64,000 bases of DNA from DATMER01 sp963741305 (GTDB taxonomy: Bacteria > Acidobacteriota > Thermoanaerobaculia > Multivoradales > UBA5704): positions 2,480,001-2,544,000 of the forward strand of contig CAVUHL010000003.1 of the NCBI GenBank assembly GCA_963741305.1. The letters are read 5' to 3'. A program made the translations under genes and the position numbers. Positions 37,159 through 44,739 of this stretch are shown here, in pieces. Positions within the stretch are counted from its first letter, which is position 1. Each line of letters starts with the position of its first letter. The notes beneath the pieces are model-generated. The model was not told the DNA's origin, ran no database searches, and saw nothing but the letters and a program-made list of their open reading frames with translations.

Positions 37159-38860
37159 TCTTTTTCGCCTTCACCTCGCCAGCCGCCGTGCGCAGGACCA
37201 TCGTGCCGTCCTCGAAATTGATCCGGGCCACTTCTCCGCTCCGCGGATCGTAGGAGACGAAGGAGCTCTCCGACTCCGGCAGGTAGATCCCACCGCCCGG
37301 GGGCTTGGTGCGGACTTGGTAATTGCCCACGATCGGCCCGGTCCAGCGCATCTCGAACAGCGCCTTCCCTCTCTCGAAGCGGGCTTCCACCCAGGAGACC
37401 GAGCCGCCTCCAGCGGAGGTGGTGCCCAGGAGGTCGAAGGCCTGCAAGGCTCCATGCTGCTCCTCCAGGTCGGCGAAGGTCCGCCGGGTCACCTCGGTGA
37501 CCTGCGCGAGCGGCGCGCCGAACACCTCGGACAGTGGACCGTACTCTCCCTTCCGGGTCTGTTCCATGGCGGCCATCAGGCGCTTCTCGCGCTCCGCCAT
37601 GTCGCCCGCCACGCCTCCTGCGAGAGCCTGGAAGGCGTCCTTGCCCTCGGGCATCAGGGTCACGCCCGGCCAGCCCGACGGGCTCTGCATGGTTGTCACG
37701 CGGATCTTCCCTCCCGACGGCAGCGCGTAGGTGCCTGCGTGGCGCGCGGACGATGGAACCCGCACGACCACGGGCGGCGCCTTGTAGTCCGCGTTGAAGA
37801 TCAGCCGCGTGACCGGGCCTACCGCTGGGATCGACCGGAAGTCCTGGCGGTTCGAGCCGATGATCAGGACGACACCGTCGTCCACGTAGCGCCGGAAGTC
37901 GGCGTTGAAGATGCCGTTGCCACCGTTGTGGGCGATCAGGCGCGTGCCGCGCATCGTCTTGGAGATCGCCCAGCCATAGCCGTAGTGGGACCTCCCCTCC
38001 TCGTCCTCGGGCACATGGGGCGTGAACATCTTCGCCTTGGCCTCCCTGGACAGGATCGCCTCCCCTTCGAGCGCCTGCTGCCACTTGTAGAGGTCGCCGG
38101 TGGTGGAAAGCACGCCGCCGTTGCCGCGCAGGTTCCACCACGGGCCGTCCGGCGCCCAGGCTTTGTCAAGAGGGGTGCCCCAATCCTCGCCCTCTTTGAA
38201 GACGCCGTGCGCGAGCGGTCCCTTTTCCTGCAGGCGATAACCCGTGCGGGCCATGCCCGCCGGCTTCCAGAGGTTCTCCCGCAGGTACTCCTCGTAGGGC
38301 TTGCCCGAGGCCAGCTCCACGACCGTGGCCAGCAGGCTGTAACCCACGTTGGAGTACTCATAGCGCGTGCCGGGAGCCCAGAGCAGCTTGGATCCCAGAG
38401 CCTCCTTCACCAGCCGGTCCCGCGGCATTTCTTCGTAATCGCCGCCCAGGACATCCACCATGCCGGCGCTGTGGGTCAGGAGGTGATGAAGGGTCATCCC
38501 CTTCTTGTCCTCGGGCACCCCCTCCAACCACTTGGTAATCGGATCGCTCACGCTCAGCTTGCCCTGCATCTCCAGCTTCAGGATGGCAGCGGCAGTGAAC
38601 TGCTTGGTGATCGATCCGACGTCGAAGGCTGTCTCCGCGGTGAACGGGACCTTCCCCTGGGCGTCGGCGAAGCCGTAGCCCTTGTCGAGGATCACCTCCC
38701 CGCCCTTGGCGACCAGGAGCGAGCCGGAGAACCCATAGGCTTCCAGCCGGGACATGTGGGCGTCGAGCTTCTCCCCCAGAGGCGTGCGGACGGGCGCCGC
38801 GGCCAGTGTGGTGAGGGCGAGGACGGCGACGAGGCCTCTAGCGAAGCAGCTGTTCAGCAC
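37145..38860 (-). CDS. Beta-lactamase-family serine hydrolase (class C/esterase-like), exported
   Basis: This 571-aa protein starts at GTG 38860 with a signal peptide (MLNSCFARGLVAVLALTTLA). The beta-lactamase/transpeptidase-like domain has the SxxK motif GSITKQFTAA (Ser83, Lys86), the YxN motif YEYSNVGYSLLATV and a third-box-like IAHNGGNGIF. An additional C-terminal beta domain runs from about 400 to 571. Such proteins are esterases, D-aminopeptidases or low-molecular-weight PBPs as often as lactamases. It is the last gene of a BlaI/BlaR1-type operon, overlapping the sensor gene by 23 bp. Confidence 0.88.
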   Translation of the reverse strand: MLNSCFARGLVAVLALTTLAAAPVRTPLGEKLDAHMSRLEAYGFSGSLLVAKGGEVILDKGYGFADAQGKVPFTAETAFDVGSITKQFTAAAILKLEMQGKLSVSDPITKWLEGVPEDKKGMTLHHLLTHSAGMVDVLGGDYEEMPRDRLVKEALGSKLLWAPGTRYEYSNVGYSLLATVVELASGKPYEEYLRENLWKPAGMARTGYRLQEKGPLAHGVFKEGEDWGTPLDKAWAPDGPWWNLRGNGGVLSTTGDLYKWQQALEGEAILSREAKAKMFTPHVPEDEEGRSHYGYGWAISKTMRGTRLIAHNGGNGIFNADFRRYVDDGVVLIIGSNRQDFRSIPAVGPVTRLIFNADYKAPPVVVRVPSSARHAGTYALPSGGKIRVTTMQSPSGWPGVTLMPEGKDAFQALAGGVAGDMAEREKRLMAAMEQTRKGEYGPLSEVFGAPLAQVTEVTRRTFADLEEQHGALQAFDLLGTTSAGGGSVSWVEARFERGKALFEMRWTGPIVGNYQVRTKPPGGGIYLPESESSFVSYDPRSGEVARINFEDGTMVLRTAAGEVKAKKISPA

Positions 38861-40211
38861 GGTTTTCGATCCTCCTCAAGGCGCGGGTCACGGGGCGCAT
38901 GTGGCCCCAGCGTTCGAGCTCGTGTGCGAAGCGCGGCAGGGTCCTGGCCATCCAGATGCGCCCCTCCCAGTCGTAAGGCCGCTCCTTCCCGTTGACAGTG
39001 AAGACGCGCCGGACCTCGCCGTCAGGGCCGGCTGTGATCTCGATCCGGACGTTCTCCTCCCCATCTTCTTCCTGAAGGGTCATGCGGCTGCCGGGCGAGA
39101 GGTCCTGGACGTCCTCGTGGTTCCGGGCCAGCGCGAACGTGCCCTCGGCATCGAGGTGGAACCGTCCCTCGGGACCGGACTCCTCCAGGTCCGCGTTGAT
39201 CCTGCCCGTCTTGTGGGTCTGGCATCCGGTGCCGACGGTGAGGCTGAGGAGGGCCAGGAGCCCGAGGCCCGCGGCCGAGCTGAGGCTCAGGCGGGCCGGC
39301 CCGGAGACCGGTCCGCGGAGCAGCGCGGCGATGCGCCGGCCGATCTGGGTGCGGGTCGCAAAAAGTCCGCCCGCCACGGCCATGCGCCGCCTGCCCCGCG
39401 CCCGGGCCAGCATCTCGTAGAGGCGCTCGGCGTAGGAAGCGGCCTCCTCCTCGTTGGAGACCAGGGCGCGGTCGCAGGCCAGCTCCACGGCCTCTTCCCA
39501 CTGCCGGCCCACCCACCAGGCCATGGGATGGAAGAAGAAGACCGTCTGGAAGAGCTGCCGCACGATCCCGGACAGGTGGTCCTTCGCCTTCCAGTGCGTG
39601 AGCTCGTGGCCGAGCGCCCAGTCGAGTTGCTCGGGGCTCCCGTCCTCCGCCAGCCAGGCCGGGATCAGGATCGCAGGCCTCCAGGAGCCGGCGAGGGCGG
39701 GCGATTCCAGGTTGTGGGTGAGGAGCAGCACCGGCAGATCGCCGTGGGCTCCAAGGCGATGGGCCGTTGCGGTGAGTCGATGCCGGAGCGCAGCCGGAGC
39801 CGGCTCGGCGCTGATCAGCAACCGGAGCAGGCGGAGGCGGTCCACCGCCGCAACCACGACGAGCGCGGCCAGGCCGGCGACCCAGAGCCAGCCGGCTGTC
39901 GGGGCAAGCGCCGTCGATCTCGTGGTCTCGGAGAAGGTGACCGCCGCGCTCCCCGTGTTGTCGACACGGACCTCCTCGCTGCGCTCGACAAATCGGTCCG
40001 TTCCCAGCCTCACCGCTGGAAGATCCAACTGGATGGCAGGGCCTACGGCAAGCCCGACCAGGGGGCGGATCATCACGAGCAGCCAGAGGAGGGCCACCAG
40101 CCGCGGCGAGCGGGGCCGCAACAGCCGGAGCGCTCCCCAGACCAGAACCGCCAGGATTGCGAGGTCCACGCTGGCACCAACCAGGCGCTCGGAAAGCAGC
40201 GTCCAGGTCAT
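38838..40211 (-). CDS. BlaR1/M56-family membrane metallopeptidase
   Basis: This 457-aa protein has several N-terminal helices, then the M56 zinc peptidase motif GHELTHWKAKDHL (HExxH at 202-206) with the downstream glutamate in EEAVELACDRALVSNE. TM segment AAGLGLLALLSLTV follows, then a short extracytoplasmic part. In BlaR1/MecR1 the C-terminal sensor is a penicillin-binding domain. Here the last 130 residues lack SxxK and form a small beta-rich domain instead (GRFHLDAEGTFALARNHEDV). So the signal sensed is unknown. It overlaps blaI by 4 bp and would cleave that repressor. Confidence 0.88.
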   Translation of the reverse strand: MTWTLLSERLVGASVDLAILAVLVWGALRLLRPRSPRLVALLWLLVMIRPLVGLAVGPAIQLDLPAVRLGTDRFVERSEEVRVDNTGSAAVTFSETTRSTALAPTAGWLWVAGLAALVVVAAVDRLRLLRLLISAEPAPAALRHRLTATAHRLGAHGDLPVLLLTHNLESPALAGSWRPAILIPAWLAEDGSPEQLDWALGHELTHWKAKDHLSGIVRQLFQTVFFFHPMAWWVGRQWEEAVELACDRALVSNEEEAASYAERLYEMLARARGRRRMAVAGGLFATRTQIGRRIAALLRGPVSGPARLSLSSAAGLGLLALLSLTVGTGCQTHKTGRINADLEESGPEGRFHLDAEGTFALARNHEDVQDLSPGSRMTLQEEDGEENVRIEITAGPDGEVRRVFTVNGKERPYDWEGRIWMARTLPRFAHELERWGHMRPVTRALRRIENRAEQLLR

Positions 40212-40618
40212 GTCTGCCCTCCCTTCCGCTTGTGCTCGTCGATCATGCGTCCGATTTCCTCCAGGTCGGAATCGTTCATGTCGCTCTCCCGCAGGAGGTA
40301 GGCGACCGCGTGCCGCGGCGATCCGCCGAACAGGCTCGACACGAGCTTGCGCAGCGAACGGCCCGCGACCGCCTCGCGGCCGACGCGGGGGCGGTAGCGC
40401 AGTCCGCGCTCGACCGTCGGCACCCTTTCGAGGTAACCCTTCTTCTCGATGCTCCCCAGCACCGTGCGGACCGTAGTCGCGGCCAGGGGCCGCCGCGCCT
40501 GGAAGGTCTCCACGATCTCCGCCGAGCTGCTCTCACCCAGCTCCCAGACCACGTCCATCACCGCCACCTCGAGGTCGGAAAGCTCCTTGAGCTCCGCAGG
40601 TTTCTTTTTCTTGGCCAT
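40208..40618 (-). CDS. BlaI/MecI/CopY-family winged-helix repressor
   Basis: This 136-aa protein begins MAKKKKPAELKELSDLEVAV. The winged helix contains VMDVVWELGESSSAEIVETF and LAATTVRTVLGSIEKKGYLE, and a C-terminal dimerisation helix follows (RKLVSSLFGGSPRHAVAYLL). Family members bind a short dyad and are inactivated by proteolysis by the M56 partner, which is the next gene. A perfect 16-bp palindrome overlaps its own -10 region, so autoregulation is directly supported. It is the first gene of a three-gene operon. Confidence 0.93.
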   Translation of the reverse strand: MAKKKKPAELKELSDLEVAVMDVVWELGESSSAEIVETFQARRPLAATTVRTVLGSIEKKGYLERVPTVERGLRYRPRVGREAVAGRSLRKLVSSLFGGSPRHAVAYLLRESDMNDSDLEEIGRMIDEHKRKGGQT

Positions 40619-40623
40619 GGACT

Positions 40624-40653
40624 AACTATAAATATAGTTTACGACGATGTCAA
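40624..40653 (-). promoter_or_regulatory. blaI-operon promoter with overlapping 16-bp operator
   Basis: On the minus strand, TTGACA (40653-40648), a 17-bp spacer and TATAGT (40630-40625) form a near-consensus promoter. The perfect palindrome AACTATA-TT-TATAGTT (40639-40624) covers the -10 box and part of the spacer, where a BlaI dimer would block polymerase. The predicted start site coincides with the A of ATG 40618, and no Shine-Dalgarno exists, so the mRNA is probably leaderless. Confidence 0.85.
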
Positions 40654-40763
40654 TGGTTGGAGGAAAAGGCTGTGAGGCAAACCGCGCTTCGCGTTCGTCT
40701 CTATAAACAGCAAGCGCCTCTGCCCCGGGGCGGCAGGACCGGCGACGGACTCCCGCCCCCTTT

Positions 40764-42107
40764 TTATCCCTTCTCCAGGTTCATCCAGACGCCGTTCTTC
40801 GAGCGGATCGCGATGCGGGCCACCGGCTCGACCGAACGCCCCGGAGCTAGCCGCGGACGCCACCGTTGTGCCGTCATGGCGAGGACCAGCAGCATCTCCA
40901 GGTTCGCGAAGTGCCGGCCGATGCACATGCGCGGCCCCGTGCCGAACGGGAAGTAGGCATTGCGCGGCCTCCTCTCGGAGCGCTCCGGCAGGAAACGGTC
41001 GGGATCGAAGCGCTCCGGATCCTCCCAGAGGCGTGGATGGTGGTGCGTCGAGTAATGGGAGAGGATCAGCACCGAGCCGCCGGGCACGTGGTGGCCGCCG
41101 ATGACGTCGTCCTGGTAGGAAGCGCGCGGCGAGAACCAGAACGAGGGGTAGAACCGCAGCACCTCCTGAATCACCCGGCTCGTGTACTCCAGCTTTCCGA
41201 GATCCTCGAAAACCGGCTCCTTCCCTCCCAGCACGCTCGCCACCTCCTCGCGGACGCGGCTGTCTACCTCCGGATGCCTGGCGAGGAAGTACCAGGTCCA
41301 GGTGAGGGCATCGGCCGTGGCCTCGTAGCCTCCGAAGAGGGTGGTGATGACCTCGTCGCGGAGTTGGGTGTCGCCCATGCCCTCGCCGCTCTCCTCGTCC
41401 TGCGCGTCGAGCAGCAGGGTGAGCAGGTCGTCCGGCCGCTCTCCGCTCCTCCGCCGCTCCTCGATGATGCCGTGGACCAGGCGCTCCAGCGCGAGCACGG
41501 CCTCATCGCAGGCCTTCCGGCCCGGCAGCGGCACCCACTCGGGCAGGAAGAAGGTGTTCATGCGCAGCGACATGTGCTTCAGCGCCGTGTCAAAGGAGCG
41601 GGCGAATTGGGCGAGTTGCGCGTCGGTGACGCTCAGGCTGAACATCGTCTTCGCGACGATCTCCAGGGTGAACGTCATCATCTGGTGGTTCATCTCCAAA
41701 AGGCTGCCTTCCTCCCATCGCTCCAGCTTGCGGCGGATTACGCCGGCCATGAGAGGGATCAGCAACTCGATGCGCTTGTGCTGAAAGGCGGGCTGCATGA
41801 GCCGGCGCTGGTGGCGCCAGGTTGCTCCCTCGTTGAGCACCAGGCCGTTGCCAAACAGGAAGCGCGCGCGGTTGAAGATCTTCCCCTTCCAGTAGTTCTC
41901 CTGGTTGTCCACGAGCACGTGCTGGAGGTGCTCCGGAAGGGTGACGAGGTAGGCGGACGCGAAGCCCAGGTCCAGGCGGACGAGGTCGTCGTGCTCCCGC
42001 ATGGCCGCGGTGCAAAAGGCAATGGGATCGCGGGCCAGGCGGGGCACCACCCCGACGCCGGGATATCCTTTCGGGCCGGGAACAGGCTTGCTGCCGTTCG
42101 TGGTCAT
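40764..42107 (-). CDS. Cytochrome P450 monooxygenase
   Basis: From ATG 42107 (AGGAG 8 nt upstream) the product has 447 aa and no membrane anchor. It shows the I-helix oxygen-activation region FGGYEATADALTWTWYFLAR, the K-helix ExxR in EVLRFYPSFWFSPR, the PERF-like RFDPDRFLPER, and the haem loop FPFGTGPRMCIGRHFANLE with thiolate Cys395. The pattern is of CYP102A/CYP4-type soluble bacterial P450s that hydroxylate fatty acids or related lipids. The substrate is unknown. The frame stays open 49 codons upstream through array 2. That extension is rejected because it has no start site and is built of array heptads. Confidence 0.93.
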   Translation of the reverse strand: MTTNGSKPVPGPKGYPGVGVVPRLARDPIAFCTAAMREHDDLVRLDLGFASAYLVTLPEHLQHVLVDNQENYWKGKIFNRARFLFGNGLVLNEGATWRHQRRLMQPAFQHKRIELLIPLMAGVIRRKLERWEEGSLLEMNHQMMTFTLEIVAKTMFSLSVTDAQLAQFARSFDTALKHMSLRMNTFFLPEWVPLPGRKACDEAVLALERLVHGIIEERRRSGERPDDLLTLLLDAQDEESGEGMGDTQLRDEVITTLFGGYEATADALTWTWYFLARHPEVDSRVREEVASVLGGKEPVFEDLGKLEYTSRVIQEVLRFYPSFWFSPRASYQDDVIGGHHVPGGSVLILSHYSTHHHPRLWEDPERFDPDRFLPERSERRPRNAYFPFGTGPRMCIGRHFANLEMLLVLAMTAQRWRPRLAPGRSVEPVARIAIRSKNGVWMNLEKG

Positions 42108-42129
42108 CCAAATCTCCTCGTCTGTCAGC

Positions 42130-42345
42130 CAGTTTTTATGTATAACAATTTGGTTTTTATGTACGAACGAAGTCTTCCTTCGTGCGAAAAAACCAAATTT
42201 TCGTACGAACAGAGCTCCTCTTCGTGCGAGAAAACCAAATTTTCGTACGAACAACGCTTTTAGCTGTACAAAAAAACCAAATCTTCGTACAGGAAGAGCT
42301 TTTAGCTATACAGACAAACTCTTTGATTGTACAGAAAAAGTCTTT
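42130..42345. repeat. Array 2: 21-bp-period degenerate tandem repeat, 10 units
   Basis: The tetramer GTAC, or a one-base variant, sits at 42140, 42161, 42182, 42203, 42224, 42245, 42266, 42287, 42308 and 42329, exactly 21 bp apart. The best unit is CCAAATTTTCGTACGAACAAC. On the minus strand the core reads GTACGAAAATTT, matching the core of array 1. Units alternate between two versions (CCAAAT...TTCGTACGAAC and GCTTTTAGCTGTACAAAA), giving a 42-bp super-period. The stretch is AT-rich against a GC-rich background. It spans from the P450 leader to the stop codon of the upstream regulator gene. Confidence 0.93.
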
Positions 42346-43500
42346 TCAGATCCGGGTTTTCCCGCTCAGCGCCCGCTCGATGGCGGCCAGACCTTCCTGC
42401 GCGGCCGTGAGGTTGGCCTTGGTGCGGTCGAGGACCAGGAGGAGGAACATGCGGCCGTCCGAGCCGACAGGGCGCAGCAGGTAGTAGCGCCTGGTCGAGG
42501 TGAGGAGGACTTCGTTGAAGGTGTCTTTGAGGCCGATCCGCTCCTCCACCCTGGGCTTCTGGCGGGCGAGCTCCGCGGTAGCGGCGGCGGCCACTTCCAC
42601 GTCGACACCCTTGGCGCCGATGGCCGCGGCAATCAGATTGCCGGTCGCGGTCTCCACGAGGAGCGTGGCGAGAGAGCCCTCCAGCGTCCTCCCCTGCTCC
42701 AGGGCTTCGCGCATGGTCTCCGTAGCCTGAGGGTCCTCGGGTTCCTGGACCATTGTGGCGGTGCCTGCGTCGGAGGAGAGCAGGGAATCGATGGCATCGT
42801 CCGTCTCCTCCCCGATGCCGAGGGGCCGCGGCGCGTGGCGCTCGCGCTCGTCCTTGAGGTGCATCCCCTCAAGGAGCAGGTAGCGCAGGCCGCCCTCGAT
42901 CTCGGGGCCCTTGACCGGGCAGACGTCCGAGATCTCCACGTCCGCGTGCTCCCAGGTGACGATCTCCAGGGCCGCGTCCGCGCCCTCGAGCCCCTCGGTC
43001 TGCGCAGCCACCAGACGGCCGCCGCGGAAGAAGAGCCGGCCGTTGCGGTCGACGCTCGTCACGGTCAGGGTGCAGGTCTTCCGCTCCAGCTCCAGGAGCT
43101 GGAGGAACGAGGCGAGGCTGATGTTCTCCACCCGCCCCTTGACGCTCTGGCGCATCAGGTCCGCGACCTTGCGCTTGAGCTCGCCGACGTCGAACGGCTT
43201 CTCCAGCACCTCGGGCGAGCCGTCGATTCGCGCGACGGTCTCGGCGCCGAAGGCGGTCATCACGATGACGGGCAGGTGCGGTAAACCACGGCGCAGCCAG
43301 GCCAGGAGCTCGAAGCCGTCCATCTCCGGCATGCGCAGGTCGGTCACGACCAGGTCGACTTTTTCGGACTCCAGGATGGCCACGGCTTCCTGGCCGTTGG
43401 CCGCGGTGGCGACCTTCACCCCGCGGCGGCGGTCGGCCAGGGCTTCGGACAGGGCGAACAGGACGGCGGGCTCATCGTCGACGATCAGGACCTTCTTCAT
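42346..43500 (-). CDS. Response regulator with DUF4388 (PATAN) and roadblock-like domains
   Basis: This 384-aa protein has a receiver domain at 1-120 (KKVLIVDDEPAVLFALSEAL, phospho-acceptor Asp54 in VVTDLRMPEMDG, Lys in LEKPFDVGE). A DUF4388 domain follows at about 125-230 (GRVENISLASFLQLLELERK, GRLFFRGGRLVAAQTEGLEG). The C-terminal 120 residues are roadblock/LC7-like (LEGSLATLLVETATGNLIAA, RRYYLLRPVGSDGRMFLLLV). DUF4388 regulators act in surface motility and gliding, usually with small GTPases. No DNA-binding domain is seen. Confidence 0.85.
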   Translation of the reverse strand: MKKVLIVDDEPAVLFALSEALADRRRGVKVATAANGQEAVAILESEKVDLVVTDLRMPEMDGFELLAWLRRGLPHLPVIVMTAFGAETVARIDGSPEVLEKPFDVGELKRKVADLMRQSVKGRVENISLASFLQLLELERKTCTLTVTSVDRNGRLFFRGGRLVAAQTEGLEGADAALEIVTWEHADVEISDVCPVKGPEIEGGLRYLLLEGMHLKDERERHAPRPLGIGEETDDAIDSLLSSDAGTATMVQEPEDPQATETMREALEQGRTLEGSLATLLVETATGNLIAAAIGAKGVDVEVAAAATAELARQKPRVEERIGLKDTFNEVLLTSTRRYYLLRPVGSDGRMFLLLVLDRTKANLTAAQEGLAAIERALSGKTRI

Positions 43501-43598
43501 GCGGCGGCAAGCATGTCGCTTCCCACGACAAGCGTCAACGGACGTCGGCGGAGAGGCAGATCAGGCTAAGATAGCGTTTCTACTCGGAGGGTATCGCC

Positions 43599-44300
43599 AT
43601 GCTTCGCCGACTCGTCCCGCTCGCCGGGCTCTGCATGTTGCTGGGCTCCGTCCACCCCGCATTCACCTCTTCGATCCAGATCGTGGGCCCTTCGGTCCGG
43701 ATCGGCGAGAAGCTCGTCTTTGGCCCGGGCACCCGGCTGGAGGTCCAGCCGGCCGATCGAGGCCCGTTCATGACCGGGCCATGGACCCAGGGCGACCACG
43801 AGGTCGCTGACGTGGATCCCCCAGTCAAGATCACCGTGGACGCCGAGCCTCCCACCGTGAGCTGGGAGGTGGCGGACGAGGCCCGGGGCGAGCGCGGCAA
43901 AGGCCGCTGGGGAATGCCCCGCCGCGCCCGGGGCAGGGACCTGCGCGCGACCGGCCTCTCCTGGGCCCTCAGCTCTCCCGAGGGGGCCCTGCGCTGGAAC
44001 CCGGCCTGGGCCTCGGCGCCCGATGGCACGGTGCACGAGAGCGTCGAGGTGCGCAGCGACCTGCCCGAAGTCTTCCTGCGCCTCGACGGCGTGCGCCTCA
44101 CGAACGCGGTCAACACGGTGCCGCCTCCTCGGGAAGGCCAGGTGCTCCAGCTCCGCGCCGAGGACGGAGGCGCCCGCGTGGAGCGCATGGTCCTGCGCAC
44201 CCTCACCACCGCGGACGGCCCCATCCTCGAAGTGGAGGCGATCGACGGCGTGGGAAACTCGGGGAAGGTGCAGTGGAAGCTGGGGGCGCTCGCCCGCTGA
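43599..44300 (+). CDS. Secreted protein of unknown function
   Basis: This 233-aa protein has a signal peptide (MLRRLVPLAGLCMLLGSVHP). A beta-rich body follows: IVGPSVRIGEKLVFGPGTRL, MTGPWTQGDHEVADVDPPVK and SVEVRSDLPEVFLRLDGVRL. The last part resembles bacterial immunoglobulin-like domains of the 'D-x-x-G-N-S-G' type (EAIDGVGNSGKVQWKLG). I cannot name the family. It is followed within 44 bp by a receiver protein and a diguanylate cyclase on the same strand, so it could be an envelope input for that signalling pair. Confidence 0.7.
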   Translation: MLRRLVPLAGLCMLLGSVHPAFTSSIQIVGPSVRIGEKLVFGPGTRLEVQPADRGPFMTGPWTQGDHEVADVDPPVKITVDAEPPTVSWEVADEARGERGKGRWGMPRRARGRDLRATGLSWALSSPEGALRWNPAWASAPDGTVHESVEVRSDLPEVFLRLDGVRLTNAVNTVPPPREGQVLQLRAEDGGARVERMVLRTLTTADGPILEVEAIDGVGNSGKVQWKLGALAR

Positions 44301-44343
44301 TCCGTGGATCGAGAGTTTCATTCCCCTCTGGAAATCTCTCGAT

Positions 44344-44736
44344 ATGCTCGATACCATGTTGAAGCGCGTGCTGTTGGTGGAAGACGATCCAGACATCCGG
44401 ACCGTGGCACGCATGGCGCTGGAGGTGGTGGGCGGATTGACGGTGCTGGGATGCGGCTCCGGGGCTGAGGCCCTGGAGCGGGTCGAAGCGTTCGCTCCGG
44501 ACCTGATCCTCCTCGACGTCATCATGCCCGGGATGGACGGGCTGGAGACGCTCCAGTCGCTGCGGCTCCTGCCCGCCGCTTCGACGGTACCCGTGGTCTT
44601 CATGACGGCCAAGGCCCAGGCGCAGGAAATTTCGGAGTACCGCGCGGCGGGCGCCGTGGACGTGATTGCCAAGCCCTTCGACCCGATGTCCCTGCCCGCG
44701 GCAGTACGCTCGATCTGGAACCGATTGCAGAGCTGA
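44344..44736 (+). CDS. Single-domain response regulator (CheY-like)
   Basis: From ATG 44344 the product has 130 aa. A second in-frame ATG at 44356 is equally possible. It shows LLVEDDPDIRTVARMALEVV, the phospho-acceptor Asp in LILLDVIMPGMDG, the conserved Thr in VVFMTAKAQAQ and the Lys in DVIAKPFDP. There is no output domain. The gap to the downstream HPt-REC-REC-GGDEF gene is only 3 nt, so the two are coupled. A phosphorelay through the HPt domain of that protein is a reasonable inference. Confidence 0.88.
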   Translation: MLDTMLKRVLLVEDDPDIRTVARMALEVVGGLTVLGCGSGAEALERVEAFAPDLILLDVIMPGMDGLETLQSLRLLPAASTVPVVFMTAKAQAQEISEYRAAGAVDVIAKPFDPMSLPAAVRSIWNRLQS

Positions 44737-44739
44737 GAC

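Noticed and set aside
38838..40211. Calling the M56 protein a true BlaR1 beta-lactam receptor
   Set aside because: The penicillin-binding sensor domain with SxxK is absent, so only the protease family is assigned.
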